A stretch of DNA of 64,000 nt from PALSA-1004 sp963804885 (GTDB lineage: Bacteria > Pseudomonadota > Gammaproteobacteria > Burkholderiales > SG8-41): assembly GCA_963804885.1 (NCBI GenBank), contig CAWDSF010000005.1, positions 62,001 to 126,000 on the forward strand, written 5' to 3'. How positions within the stretch are numbered: the stretch's first letter is position 1; each line of letters begins with the position of its first letter. The notes under the pieces were generated by a model that worked only from the letters and a program-made list of their open reading frames with translations, had not been told where the DNA came from and did no database searches. Positions 26,703-36,739 of this stretch are shown here, piece by piece. The translations under genes were made by a program, and so were the position numbers.

Positions 26703-28132
26703 TTAGGAAAAGACCGCGACGACGGCTCCAAAATCAATCGGTTCCCGGCCTTTCCCGCCGGACTCAATACTCGCCGCGCGAAGCTGGGCGCCGAAGCGGG
26801 CGGCGCAGGGGATGGAATTGGAGCTCGCGGCGGAGTAATTTCGACCTGCGGCTTGTTTCCGCTCCTGTTCCACTCCGGTTTGTAGCCGTCGGTGAGCGTG
26901 TAGAGGAACTCCACGATGTCGTCGATTTCCCCGTTCGTAAGTTGCGGGCGCTGTTGCGGGCGGCGCTGATAGGGCGGCGTGTCGACGTCGACGTTGGCAT
27001 GATACTGGGCCGGCAGATCGTCGAATTTTTTGCCCTCGGGAAACCACCGCGCCGGATCGGTATCGCGCGTGGCGTAGAACGCCACCGCGTCGCGCAGATT
27101 GTCGAAAAAACCGTTGTGCATGTACGGCGCGGTGATCGTGATATTGCGCAATGTCGGCGTTTTAAAGAAGCCGCAGGTTGCGGGGTCTGTCACGGTCGGC
27201 TTGGCAGTTGTCACCGGCAGCTTGAACACCGACACCGGCACGCGCTCGCACAACCCGAGGTCGAACAACGCCGCGTCGGAATTTTTCGGGATGCGCGTGC
27301 TGCGCGGCAGCCCCAGCGCGCGGAAGCTAAAGTCGGTGAACAGCGATTTCTGCGGATCGCGCGACGCGACGTCGACGCTATGGCAATGCGCGCAGTTGCC
27401 TTTTTGCGGCTGGATAAATAGACTCAAGCCGCGCTGTTCCTGCGCGGTGAACTTCGCCTGCCCGCGCATCACATGATCGAATTTCGAGGTAAACGGCTGG
27501 AACACACGCGTGCGCTCAAAGGCGGCGATCGAGGCCGCCACCGCGTCGAGCGCGGCCTCTGGATTGTTGAAAATGGTTTCGCCCCACAGTTTACGAAAGG
27601 CGTCGGCGTACGCGGCTTTTGCGACCTTGGCAATCAGCGCGGGTATATCGGCGTTATTCATTTCCACCGGGTTGAACAACGGCTGCTTGGCCTGTTCTTC
27701 CAGCGTGTCGGCACGGCCGTCCCAAAAATGACCGCCCGCCGGCACGCGCTTGCCGTCCCTTTCAATGCTGCCAAAGCGCGGCGCCGTCGCGAGGTACATC
27801 ACGGTAGGCGCGTCGCGCGTGCCGAACTGGTCGGACCGGCTACCCTGCGCCACCCCGATCAGCGTGTTGTTGTTGCCGGTAAAGCCGCGCCGGGGATCGT
27901 GGCACGAGGCGCAGGCCGTGCCTGCCGGTTCCGACAGGTTGCTGTCGAAAAACAGGCGCAGGCCGAGCTGCTCGCGCGGCGTCAGGGAAGACTGATCGAT
28001 GGCGGCGGCGAGCGACAGGATAAACGGGTCCTGCGTCCGCGCCGGGAGCGCGAGCAGGAGAAAAAGGATGCCAGCCAAAACTCGAGCTGCCAGCGCGAGT
28101 TTCGAAAGCCGTCGCCGAGTGCATTGAAACAT
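26703..28132 (-). CDS. Di-heme cytochrome c peroxidase / MauG-like protein (3' end uncertain)
   Basis: Exported di-heme protein: signal peptide (LALAARVLAGILFLLLALPA), first heme site CASCH in GTACASCHDPRRGF, second CAHCH in GNCAHCHSVD. Other family features: GGHFWDGRADTLEEQA, FNPVEMNN, FKTPTLRNITITAPYMHNG and NGEIDDIVEFLYTLTDGY. These proteins reduce peroxide or oxidise protein-bound cofactors. After DGYKPEW the frame runs on without a stop to the PQQ gene and stops looking like protein, so a frameshift near 26700-26880 probably hides the true end; 26703 is an approximate limit. Possibly co-transcribed with the PQQ dehydrogenase. Confidence 0.82.
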
Positions 28133-28214
28133 GGTGGCCAATGCGCAAGTTATGCCCGGCACAAATTATATCCACAGAAGGCGGCCTGGCGACCTCCGAT
28201 CTTATCCACGTTTT

Positions 28215-29231
28215 CTAAACCAGCTTGCGCGCCACGAGTTCCGCCTTGGCATAGGCATAAAAGACCGGCGCAGCGATCACGCCCGGCAGGCCGAACGCGG
28301 CCTCCATGACGAGCATCGCGAGCAGCAGTTCCCACGCCGCGGCGTTGATTCGGGACCCGACGATACGGGCGTTGATGAAATACTCGAGCTTGTGCACCAC
28401 GATCAGGAACAGCATCGAACCGACCGCGATCGGCAGTGAATAACTCAGGCTGATGACTACGATCACGGTGTTGGAAACGAGATTGCCGATGATAGGCAGC
28501 AAACCCACGACGAATGTCACCGCGATCATGGTTTTCCTCAGCGGCAGGTCGACACCGAGAGCCGGCAGCACGCCCAGCAGGTAGACTGCGGTCAGTGCAG
28601 TATTAAGCGCCGAGATCCGGATCTGCGCGAGCACAACGCGGCTGAACGAGTCCTCAACCAGCCCGAGACAGCGCTTCAACGCGCGAGCGAGCGGACCTCC
28701 ATCGCCGGAATGCGCGACTTCGCGCACCGCCACCAGCGCGCCTATCACCATGCCGATCAGCGCATAGGCAAGCCCGCGGCCGACTTCACCGCCCGCCTTT
28801 CTGAGCTCCGCCGCGTGATCGCGCAGCCACTGGGCCACGCTGTCTTTCAGCGCGTCTGCGTCCGCCGGCAGGTTGTCCTGCACCCACGTTGGCATCGTCC
28901 CGCGCGCCCCGTCAATTATGTCCGCCATCTTCTGCAGCAAGTGCGCGACATGCACGCCTTCGCCGCGATAAAACGCGGTCACTCCGCCGATGAGAACGAC
29001 GGCGAGCGAGAGCACGATCGCGGTGAGCACGATCACGACCACAACTCTGGCGCGTGCGGGATTGCCCTTGAGCCCGAACACGCGCGGCGCGAGCAGATGC
29101 ACCAACGCATGCACGAGCAGGCCCGCGAAGAGCGCCGGCAACAAATGCAGCAGAATGGCAAGCACCAGCCCGATCGCCATCAGGACTACCGCAGCGATGT
29201 CCGCGCGCGATCCGATAACATTCTGACTCAT
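28215..29231 (-). CDS. AI-2E family transporter (PerM-like)
   Basis: 338-aa inner-membrane protein of the AI-2E/PerM exporter family, with about seven to eight hydrophobic segments. Clear stretches: ADIAAVVLMAIGLVLAILLHL at the N-terminus, the loop with GEGVHVAHLLQKM, then LLPIIGNLVSNTVIVVISLS and the C-terminal LPGVIAAPVFYAYAKAEL. Family members export small molecules or ions (autoinducer 2, sodium/proton); the substrate cannot be told. Start overlaps the qor stop by 4 bp, suggesting co-translation. Confidence 0.9.
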   Translation of the reverse strand: MSQNVIGSRADIAAVVLMAIGLVLAILLHLLPALFAGLLVHALVHLLAPRVFGLKGNPARARVVVVIVLTAIVLSLAVVLIGGVTAFYRGEGVHVAHLLQKMADIIDGARGTMPTWVQDNLPADADALKDSVAQWLRDHAAELRKAGGEVGRGLAYALIGMVIGALVAVREVAHSGDGGPLARALKRCLGLVEDSFSRVVLAQIRISALNTALTAVYLLGVLPALGVDLPLRKTMIAVTFVVGLLPIIGNLVSNTVIVVISLSYSLPIAVGSMLFLIVVHKLEYFINARIVGSRINAAAWELLLAMLVMEAAFGLPGVIAAPVFYAYAKAELVARKLV

Positions 29232-30217
29232 GGCATCACCATGACCGGTTTGCCTACCATGCGCCGCTCCTCCAGAGCCGCATGTGCATCGGCGACATTG
29301 TCGAGCGTGTAGCGCCCTGCGATCTCAATCTGCAGGCTGCCGTCGAGCAGCGCCGCGAATATCTCGTCGGCGCGCCGGCGCGTGGTCGCGGCGTCGGGCA
29401 GGTGGTCGGCCAGCCGCGGCCGCGTGAGAAACAGCGAGCCTGCTTCGCCGAGCTCGATCGGGTCCAGGTCGCGCACCGATCCCGACACGCTGCCGTAAGC
29501 GACGACGAGCCCGCGCTTGCGCGTCGCGCGAAAACTGTCGCGCAAGGTGGCTTTGCCGATCGAGTCGAAGACGACGTCGACGCCGCGGCCCTGCGTCGCC
29601 GCGCGTATCGCGTCGGCGAAGCCGCCGTTGTCGTAGAGCACCGCGAGATCGGCGCCGCGTTCGCGCGCGACTTGAGCTTTCGCCTGCGTGCTCGTCGTCG
29701 CAAAGACGGTGGCGCCCAGCCGCTTCGCGAGCTGGATCAGAATCTGGCCGATGCCGCCGGACGCCGCATGCACGAGGCAGGTGACGCCCGGCCCCAGGTG
29801 TCCGACGTCGTGGGCGAGATAGTGCGCGGTGAATCCGTGAAACACGGACGCAGCCGCCATCTCCAGCGGCAAGGCGTCGGGCACCTTGACGACGCGCGAA
29901 GCCGGCACTGCCGCATATTCGGCGTAACTGCCCCATGTGATGCAATAAGCGACCCGGTCGCCCGGCTTGAAATCAGCGACGCCGGGACCGGTGCCGACTA
30001 CCTCGCCCGCGCCCTCCATGCCGAGCGTGCACGGCAGGCCGACTTTGTACGTTTGCGATTGCGCGTACTTGCCTTCGCGCGTGTGGATGTCCATGAAGTT
30101 GATGCCCGCATGGGTGATGCGGATCAATACTTCGCCGGGCGCGGGCTGCGGCACTGCGATGTCGCGGCGAATCAGGACTTCGGGCCCGCCGTAGCGGTCG
30201 ATCTGGATGCTTTTCAA
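29228..30217 (-). CDS. NADPH:quinone oxidoreductase (zinc-independent MDR)
   Basis: 329-aa medium-chain dehydrogenase/reductase of the quinone oxidoreductase type. N-terminal GroES-like domain (GEVLIRITHAGINFMDIH, with Asn in place of catalytic zinc ligands) and a Rossmann domain with CLVHAASGGIGQILIQLAKRLGA. It reduces quinones with NADPH in the cytosol. Start codon TTG at 30217. The divergent Bug gene starts 113 bp away, so the interval holds both promoters. Confidence 0.93.
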   Translation of the reverse strand: MKSIQIDRYGGPEVLIRRDIAVPQPAPGEVLIRITHAGINFMDIHTREGKYAQSQTYKVGLPCTLGMEGAGEVVGTGPGVADFKPGDRVAYCITWGSYAEYAAVPASRVVKVPDALPLEMAAASVFHGFTAHYLAHDVGHLGPGVTCLVHAASGGIGQILIQLAKRLGATVFATTSTQAKAQVARERGADLAVLYDNGGFADAIRAATQGRGVDVVFDSIGKATLRDSFRATRKRGLVVAYGSVSGSVRDLDPIELGEAGSLFLTRPRLADHLPDAATTRRRADEIFAALLDGSLQIEIAGRYTLDNVADAHAALEERRMVGKPVMVMP

Positions 30218-30330
30218 TTGGCAGCGGAGTTTTGCGGCGAGGAGAAAAGTCTACAGCATTCCGCGGACTTACCGTCGCGGGTTAGAATCGGCGCACCCAA
30301 GTTATAAGTTGATACGTCGAGGAGATATTC

Positions 30331-31314
30331 ATGTTGTCATGCCGTCGCCTGCTGCGATTCACTAGCGCAGCCGCCGCTGCCCTGCTCGCCACCGCGGGCA
30401 GCGCGCAGGACCAGTATCCGAACCAGCAAATCAAGATCATCGTCCCGTTTTCGGCGGGCGGCGGCACCGACCTCACGGCGCGGCTGATCGGCGAGCAGAT
30501 GCGCAGGACGTTCAACCAGCAGGTGGTCGTCGACAACCGCGTGGGCGGCAGCGGAATGATAGGCACCAATGCAGTCGCCAAAGCGCCGCCCGACGGTTAC
30601 ACGCTGCTGCTGGCGTCGGGCGAAATGGCGATCAATCCGCACCTCTTTCCGAAAATTCCCTACGACACCGACAAAGATCTGACGCCGCTGTCGAACGGCG
30701 TCAAGGTGCCGAACGTGCTGACGGTCAACACCGACGTGCCGGCGAAGAACATCCAGGAGCTGATCGCGTACGCCAAAGCGAATCCCGGAAAACTCTCTTA
30801 TGCGTCGAGCGGCATCGGCAACGCGCAGCACCTGACCGGCGAAATGCTGAACAAGATGGCGGGTATTTCCGTCCAGCACGTGCCGTTCAAAGGCGCGTCG
30901 CAGCAGCTCGCCGACACGGCGGGCAAGCATGTGACTTACACGTTCGCGAGCATCGGCGCGTCGCTGCCGTTCATCCAGAGCGGACGCCTGCGGCCGATCG
31001 CGGTGACCTCGCTCACACGCGCCTCGGTTTTGCCCGATGTGCCCGCGATCGCGGAATACAAGCCGCTCTCGACTTTCGAGCTCGTCAATTTCTTCGGCAT
31101 GTACGCGCCGTCCGGCACGCCGGATCCAATCATCCGCAAGCTCAACGGCGCGATCGTGCAGGCGCTGAAGACGCCGGAACTTGCCGCCAAACTGAAAGAG
31201 CTCGGCTTCGAGCCGGCGCCGACCACACCCGAGCAGTTCCGCGATTTTCTACGTGCGGAATCGGCGAAATTCGCGAAAATTATCGTCGACGCAGACGTAA
31301 AGGTGGATCAGTAG
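30331..31314 (+). CDS. Bug-family TTT solute-binding protein
   Basis: 327-aa periplasmic receptor with signal peptide (RRLLRFTSAAAAALLATAG) and the Bug signature YPNQQIKIIVPFSAGGGTD, VDNRVGGSGMIG and PPDGYTLLLASGEM. Ribosome site GAGGAGAT before the ATG. It is followed after 129 bp by alanine dehydrogenase, which might act on a related compound. No membrane subunits nearby. Ligand unknown, probably a carboxylate. Confidence 0.93.
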   Translation: MLSCRRLLRFTSAAAAALLATAGSAQDQYPNQQIKIIVPFSAGGGTDLTARLIGEQMRRTFNQQVVVDNRVGGSGMIGTNAVAKAPPDGYTLLLASGEMAINPHLFPKIPYDTDKDLTPLSNGVKVPNVLTVNTDVPAKNIQELIAYAKANPGKLSYASSGIGNAQHLTGEMLNKMAGISVQHVPFKGASQQLADTAGKHVTYTFASIGASLPFIQSGRLRPIAVTSLTRASVLPDVPAIAEYKPLSTFELVNFFGMYAPSGTPDPIIRKLNGAIVQALKTPELAAKLKELGFEPAPTTPEQFRDFLRAESAKFAKIIVDADVKVDQ

Positions 31315-31443
31315 CGGACTGGGCCGCAGCCGAAGGATTCGATGCCGCATTTGTCATCGACATGGTCGAAGTGTTAAAAATAAAACACGCGTTCATCGAA
31401 ACTTGCTGAGTTTCGGGCGCTCATACAGGCTCAGGACGTGTTT

Positions 31444-32559
31444 ATGCTGATCGGCGTACCCAAAGAAATCAAAGTCCACGAATACCGCGTCGGCATGACG
31501 CCGTCGTCGGTGCGCGAAGCCGTCGTGCACGGGCATGCCGTCATCGTGGAGACGCGGGCCGGCGCCGGCATCGGCGCCAGCGACGATGATTACCGCAACG
31601 CGGGTGCCCAGGTGGCGGACACCGCCGCCGAAGTTTTTGCGCGCGCCGACTTGATCGTCAAAGTCAAAGAGCCGCAGCCGGCCGAGCGCAAGATGCTGCG
31701 CGCAAACCAGGTGTTGTTCACCTATCTGCATCTGGCGGCCGATCGCGCGCAGGCGCAGGACCTGCTTGCGAGCGGCGCGGTCTGCATTGCATACGAGACG
31801 GTCACCTCCCCCGCCGGCGGGCTGCCGCTGCTCGCGCCGATGAGCGAAGTGGCCGGCCGCCTCGCGATCCAGGCCGGCGCGCACTGCCTCGAAAAAAGCG
31901 CCGGCGGCATGGGGATGCTGCTGGGCGGCGTGCCGGGTGTCGCGCCCGCGCGCATCGTGATTCTCGGCGCGGGCGTGGTCGGCACCAACGCGGCGCAGAT
32001 GGCGGTCGGCACCGGCGCGCAGGTCGTCGTCATCGACAAGTCGATCGACGCCTTGCGGCGCATCGACGCGCTGTTCAACGGCCGCGCGCTGACCGTGTAC
32101 AGCAACCGCGACAATATCGAGCGCGAAGTGCGGCGCGCCGATCTCGTGATCAGCGGCGTGCTGATTCCCGGCGCCGCGGCGCCCAAGCTCATCACCAAAG
32201 ACATGCTCGCGAAAATGAAACCGGGCTCGGTGATCGTCGACGTTGCGATCGACCAGGGCGGCAGCACGGAAACCAGCCGGCCGACGACGCACGCGGACCC
32301 GACTTACGTCGTCGATGGCGTCGTGCATTACATGGTCGCCAACATGCCGGGTGCGGTTCCGCGCACTTCAACCTATGCATTGAACAATGCGACGCTGCCG
32401 TTCACGCTTGCGCTCGCCGACAAGGGCTGGCGCGACGCAGTGCGCAACGATCCGCATCTGAAACACGGGCTGAACATCGTCGACGGCAGGATTACGCACC
32501 AGGCAGTCGCCGATGCGCTGGGCCTCGACTATACGGCGGCTGACACGCTGCTTAGTTGA
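31444..32559 (+). CDS. ald: Alanine dehydrogenase
   Basis: 371-aa NAD-dependent alanine dehydrogenase, interconverting L-alanine with pyruvate and ammonium. Family landmarks: IGVPKEIKVHEYRVGMTP at the N-terminus, KVKEPQP with the substrate Lys, YLHLAAD with the catalytic His, nucleotide fold VILGAGVVGTNAAQMA, and DVAIDQGG with the catalytic Asp. The ATG at 31444 is preferred to a GTG two codons upstream because it gives the conserved N-terminus. Ends 21 bp from the convergent Bug stop. Confidence 0.96.
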   Translation: MLIGVPKEIKVHEYRVGMTPSSVREAVVHGHAVIVETRAGAGIGASDDDYRNAGAQVADTAAEVFARADLIVKVKEPQPAERKMLRANQVLFTYLHLAADRAQAQDLLASGAVCIAYETVTSPAGGLPLLAPMSEVAGRLAIQAGAHCLEKSAGGMGMLLGGVPGVAPARIVILGAGVVGTNAAQMAVGTGAQVVVIDKSIDALRRIDALFNGRALTVYSNRDNIEREVRRADLVISGVLIPGAAAPKLITKDMLAKMKPGSVIVDVAIDQGGSTETSRPTTHADPTYVVDGVVHYMVANMPGAVPRTSTYALNNATLPFTLALADKGWRDAVRNDPHLKHGLNIVDGRITHQAVADALGLDYTAADTLLS

Positions 32560-32580
32560 CGAGCTGCGCCGCTGCGGCGG

Positions 32581-33555
32581 CTAATCGGGTTTGACGCCCG
32601 CCTCGCGGATTACCTTGCCCCACACTTCGCGCTCGCGCGCGAGCAGTTTCTTCAAATCGTCGGGCGGTCCCGACAGGGGTTCCGCACCCTGCGCGAGCAG
32701 ACGCTCGCGCACGTCCGGCTGCTGCATGACGCTCGAGATTTCGGCGTTGAGTTTCTTCACGATGTGAGCCGGCGTGCCGGCGGCGGCGAGCACGCCGAAC
32801 CAGCCGCCCGACTGGAATCCAGGCACGCCGGATTCGGCGATCGTCGGCAGTTCCGGCACCACCACCGAGCGTTTCGCGCTGGTCACCGCGAGGCCGCGCA
32901 GCGCGCCGCTTTTCATGTACGGCACCACGATTAGCACGTTATCGATCGCCGCCTGCAGCCGTCCGCCAAGCAGGTCCGGCAGCAGCACGCCGGTGCCTTT
33001 GTACGGCACGTACAGCATGTCGATGCCCGTCATGCGTTTCAGCAGCTCACCGGACAGCCGCTGCACCGATCCGGGCGTCGAGCCCGCGAAGTTGAGTTGT
33101 CCCGGCCGCGTTTTCGCGTAGGCGATGAATTCGGGCATCGAGGTCACCGGTACCGACGGATGCACGACGAAGACATAGGGCGATGTCGCGAACAATGCGA
33201 TCGGCACGAAATCGCGCGCGGTGTCGAACGGGACTTTCGCGTAGAGACTCGAGATGATCCCGAACGAGCCGCCCGCCATGAGGAGCGTGTAGCCGTCGGG
33301 CTGAGATTTCGCGACGATGTCGGCGCCGATAATGCCGCTCGCGCCCGGACGATTGTCGAACACGACCTGCTGGCCAAAACGCTCGCCCAATTTTGCCGCG
33401 AGGAGCCGCCCCATCAAATCCGTCGAGCCGCCGGCCGGCAGGCCGACGATCATACGGATCGGGCGCTGCGGATACTCCTGGGCTGATGCGGACGCTGCCG
33501 CGATCGCGGCAAGTTCGCACACCATCACCGCTGTCCAGCGCAAATCAGGTTTCAT
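32581..33555 (-). CDS. Bug-family TTT solute-binding protein
   Basis: 324-aa Bug/TctC receptor: signal region (AVMVCELAAIAAASASAQ), then YPQRPIRMIVGLPAGGSTD and FDNRPGASGIIGADIV, ending REAGVKPD. The third Gly of the usual GGG is Gly-Ser as in many family members. It is convergent with alanine dehydrogenase and upstream of a small zinc-ribbon-like gene. Ligand unknown. Confidence 0.92.
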   Translation of the reverse strand: MKPDLRWTAVMVCELAAIAAASASAQEYPQRPIRMIVGLPAGGSTDLMGRLLAAKLGERFGQQVVFDNRPGASGIIGADIVAKSQPDGYTLLMAGGSFGIISSLYAKVPFDTARDFVPIALFATSPYVFVVHPSVPVTSMPEFIAYAKTRPGQLNFAGSTPGSVQRLSGELLKRMTGIDMLYVPYKGTGVLLPDLLGGRLQAAIDNVLIVVPYMKSGALRGLAVTSAKRSVVVPELPTIAESGVPGFQSGGWFGVLAAAGTPAHIVKKLNAEISSVMQQPDVRERLLAQGAEPLSGPPDDLKKLLAREREVWGKVIREAGVKPD

Positions 33556-33588
33556 GCGGCTCCTCCCGCGGCGGCTTGCGCGCCGGGC

Positions 33589-33816
33589 CTACTGTTTCTT
33601 GGCGCTGGCGCCGGCGGCGAGCAGTTTGTTCTTTTTCAGATTGCGCAACTCGGCCTGCCGGCGCTGAAAACACGCGAGGCATATCCAGCGCGTGGTGCCG
33701 ATTTTGCGAAACTCGCCAGTCGTCCAGTGGCTGCCGGTGCTGCAGAAGCGTTTTTTGACTTCAGCGGTCGGGGGTTTCGCTTCAGGGGTCTTGGCTGCGG
33801 GGGTTTTAGCTTCCAT
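33589..33816 (-). CDS. Small putative zinc-ribbon protein (75 aa)
   Basis: I do not recognise a named family. The chain starts with an Ala/Lys/Pro/Thr-rich tail (MEAKTPAAKTPEAKPP), then a compact domain with C25-x4-H30-x15-C46-x2-C49, a plausible zinc site, and a basic C-terminus (LKKNKLLAAGASAKKQ). The ATG at 33816 is preferred to one 12 codons upstream. It lies 54 bp downstream of panC on the same strand. A nucleic-acid-binding role is possible but only guessed. Confidence 0.6.
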   Translation of the reverse strand: MEAKTPAAKTPEAKPPTAEVKKRFCSTGSHWTTGEFRKIGTTRWICLACFQRRQAELRNLKKNKLLAAGASAKKQ

Positions 33817-33870
33817 AGCGCTAATAGTAACAGGCAATGGGCCTGCCTTCATCTGTGACCGCGGATATCG

Positions 33871-34701
33871 TCAGATGTTCGCTTCGATGTTGTCGATGAG
33901 CCGCGTCTTGCCGAGCCGTGCCGCCGCCAGCACTACCAGCCGGCGCTCGCCGTTGCGCGGCGGCTGCAGATCGCTTTGGCGGCGCACCGCGATGTAGTCG
34001 GGTTTCCAGCCGTGATGCGCGAGCCCGGCCATGACATCGAGCTCGATGCGCTGGTAATCGCGCGCGCCGTTCATGAGCTCGTCACGCGCGTGGCATAGCT
34101 GCTGGTAAAGCCGCGGCGCCTCGCCGCGCTCCTCGGGGGTCAGATAAGCATTGCGCGACGACAGCGCGAGGCCGTCTTCCGCGCGCACCGTCTCAGCCAA
34201 AATGATGTCGATCGGGAGTGCCAGCTGACGGACCATATTGGTGAGCACCAGGCACTGCTGGTAATCCTTCTTGCCGAAGATCGCGGAATGCGGCGATACC
34301 ATGTTGAAGAGCTTCAGCACGACGGTCGAAACGCCGCTGAAATGGCCGGGACGCACCGCACCGTCGAGTATGTGCTGCAGGTCGGACGGCTCGACCACGT
34401 AGGTTTGCGGCTCGGGATAGATTTCCTTCTCGTCCGGCGCGAAGACGACGTCGACGCCGGCCGCGCGCAGCTTTTCGCAATCCGCCTCGAGCGTGCGCGG
34501 ATAGCGCTCGAAATCCTCGCGCGGGCCGAACTGCAGGCGATTGACGAAGATGCTGACCACCGTGCACGCGGCGCGCGGCTTCGCGATGTTGATGAGCTGG
34601 ATATGCCCGGCGTGCAGATTGCCCATCGTCGGCACGAACACGTTGTTCGGCTCGCGCTGCAGGCGCTCGCGCAAAGCGGCGACGGAATGGATGACGTCCA
34701 T
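33871..34701 (-). CDS. panC: Pantothenate synthetase
   Basis: 276-aa PanC, joining pantoate and beta-alanine with ATP to make pantothenate. Adenylate-forming motifs: PTMGNLHAGHIQLI (HxGH type) and the KMSKS-like region KDYQQCLVL, with SSRNAYLTPEER downstream. It ends the block panB-panC in CoA synthesis; coaBC, which acts two steps later, is also in the window. Length normal. Confidence 0.96.
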   Translation of the reverse strand: MDVIHSVAALRERLQREPNNVFVPTMGNLHAGHIQLINIAKPRAACTVVSIFVNRLQFGPREDFERYPRTLEADCEKLRAAGVDVVFAPDEKEIYPEPQTYVVEPSDLQHILDGAVRPGHFSGVSTVVLKLFNMVSPHSAIFGKKDYQQCLVLTNMVRQLALPIDIILAETVRAEDGLALSSRNAYLTPEERGEAPRLYQQLCHARDELMNGARDYQRIELDVMAGLAHHGWKPDYIAVRRQSDLQPPRNGERRLVVLAAARLGKTRLIDNIEANI

Positions 34702-34797
34702 GCTGAAAGCAGGACCGAGGAACCGGCCCGGATCAAGGGACGGCTATTCTAAACCAAACTTCGAAGCCTCTCATGCCACTGGCTGCCACGCGCAGGG

Positions 34798-35589
34798 CTA
34801 GTACGAATGCTCGGCGGCGGGAAAGGTCTTGGCTTTGACTTCCTTGACGTACGTCTCGACGGCCGCCTGGACGCTGCCCGCCCCCGCCAGATAATTCTTG
34901 ACGAAGCGGGCTTTCTTGCCGGGAAAAATATCGAGCATGTCGTGCAGCACGAGCACCTGCCCCGAGCAATCGACGCCCGCGCCGATGCCTATCGTCGGAA
35001 TGCGCAGCGCGGCGGTGACGTCGCGCGCGACCGCGGAGGGCATCAACTCGAGCACGAGCATGCCGGCGCCCGCATCCTGCACCATCTTCGCTTCCGCGAT
35101 CAGGCGCTGCGCCGCGGAGTCGGTCTTGCCCTGGATGCGATAACCGCCGAGCGTATTGACCGATTGCGGCGTAAGCCCGAGGTGGCCGCACACGGGTATG
35201 CCGCGCGACGTCAGAAAATTAATCGTTTCCACCATGGTCTCGCCGCCTTCGAGCTTGACCATTTGAGCGCCGGCGGCCATCAACTGCGCCGCATTTCTGA
35301 ACGCTTCGGCCGGGCTCACCTGAAAGCTGCCGAATGGCATGTCGGCGATGATCCACGCGCGCTTGCTGCCGCGCGCCACGCAGGCCGTGTGGTAGGCGAC
35401 GTCAGCGAGCGTCACCGGCAGCGTCGAGTCGTGACCCTGCAGCACCATGCCGAGCGAATCCCCGATCAGCAGCGTGTCGACGCCGGCGGCGTCGAGCACC
35501 GCCGCGAAGCTCGCGTCGTAGCACGTGAGCATCGTGATCTTGTCGCCGTCCGCGACCATCTTGTTGAGCACCGTCAGGTTGATTCTCAT
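34798..35589 (-). CDS. panB: 3-methyl-2-oxobutanoate hydroxymethyltransferase
   Basis: 263-aa PanB, which adds a one-carbon unit from methylene-THF to ketoisovalerate, the first committed step to pantothenate. TIM-barrel motifs: MLTCYDASFAAVLDAAGVD, GDSLGMVLQGHDSTLPV with metal ligands, VKLEGGE and PVCGHLGLTPQSV. The ATG at 35589 is chosen because GAGGAAAGCG lies just upstream; another ATG at 35601 overlaps the kinase stop. Confidence 0.96.
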   Translation of the reverse strand: MRINLTVLNKMVADGDKITMLTCYDASFAAVLDAAGVDTLLIGDSLGMVLQGHDSTLPVTLADVAYHTACVARGSKRAWIIADMPFGSFQVSPAEAFRNAAQLMAAGAQMVKLEGGETMVETINFLTSRGIPVCGHLGLTPQSVNTLGGYRIQGKTDSAAQRLIAEAKMVQDAGAGMLVLELMPSAVARDVTAALRIPTIGIGAGVDCSGQVLVLHDMLDIFPGKKARFVKNYLAGAGSVQAAVETYVKEVKAKTFPAAEHSY

Positions 35590-35597
35590 CGCTTTCC

Positions 35598-36241
<644 letters not shown>

Positions 36242-36245
<4 letters not shown>

Positions 36246-36739
36246 GCCGCACCCGCCGCGAGCCGCGTGACGCCCTGGGGGTCGAGGCCGCGCAGCAATT
36301 CGCTGACGCGGCCGTGCCCGGGTATTTCACACAGCGGTGCGATCTCGGCGAGCGGCGCCAGCACGAACGCGCGCTCGTGCATGCGCGGATGCGGAATGGT
36401 GAGCCCGGATTCATTCACCTCAACATCGTCGTAGAGCAGCACGTCGAGATCGAGCGTGCGCGGCGCATTCGCAAACTGGCGCACGCGGCCGTGGTTCAAT
36501 TCGATCGCCAGCAGCGCATCGAGCAGTTCGCGCGGGCTCAGTTCGGTGTCGACCGCCGCCACTGCATTGATGAAATCAGGCTGGTCCGCATAACCGACCG
36601 GTGCGGTGCGGTAAAGGGACGATTGCATCAGAAGTTGCGTGTCAGGCAACGTCGCTAGCGCGGCGAGGCCCGCCCGCACCTGCACGACGGGGTCTTCGAG
36701 ATTGGCCCCGAGCGCGATGTAGGCAGTGACCGGCGTCAT
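36242..36739 (-). CDS. folK: 2-amino-4-hydroxy-6-hydroxymethyldihydropteridine diphosphokinase
   Basis: 165-aa HPPK, transferring pyrophosphate from ATP to the pterin in folate synthesis. Signature residues: AYIALGANLEDP at the N-terminus, FINAVAAVDT, and the family pattern RTLDLDVLLYDD with IPHPRMHERAFVLAPLAEI. The ATG at 36739 overlaps the pcnB stop (ATGA), and its own stop overlaps the kinase start, so four genes read as one tightly coupled operon. Confidence 0.96.

Noticed and set aside
26147..28162. 671-codon frame suggesting a cytochrome with a long C-terminal extension into the PQQ gene
   Set aside because: The part after about 26880 is not protein-like and covers the PQQ gene's start, so it is not accepted as one protein.
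31380..31443. Small hairpin before alanine dehydrogenase (CGAAACT/AGTTTCG) as a riboswitch
   Set aside because: Only a 7-bp stem with a 5-base loop and no known riboswitch core; not enough to call.
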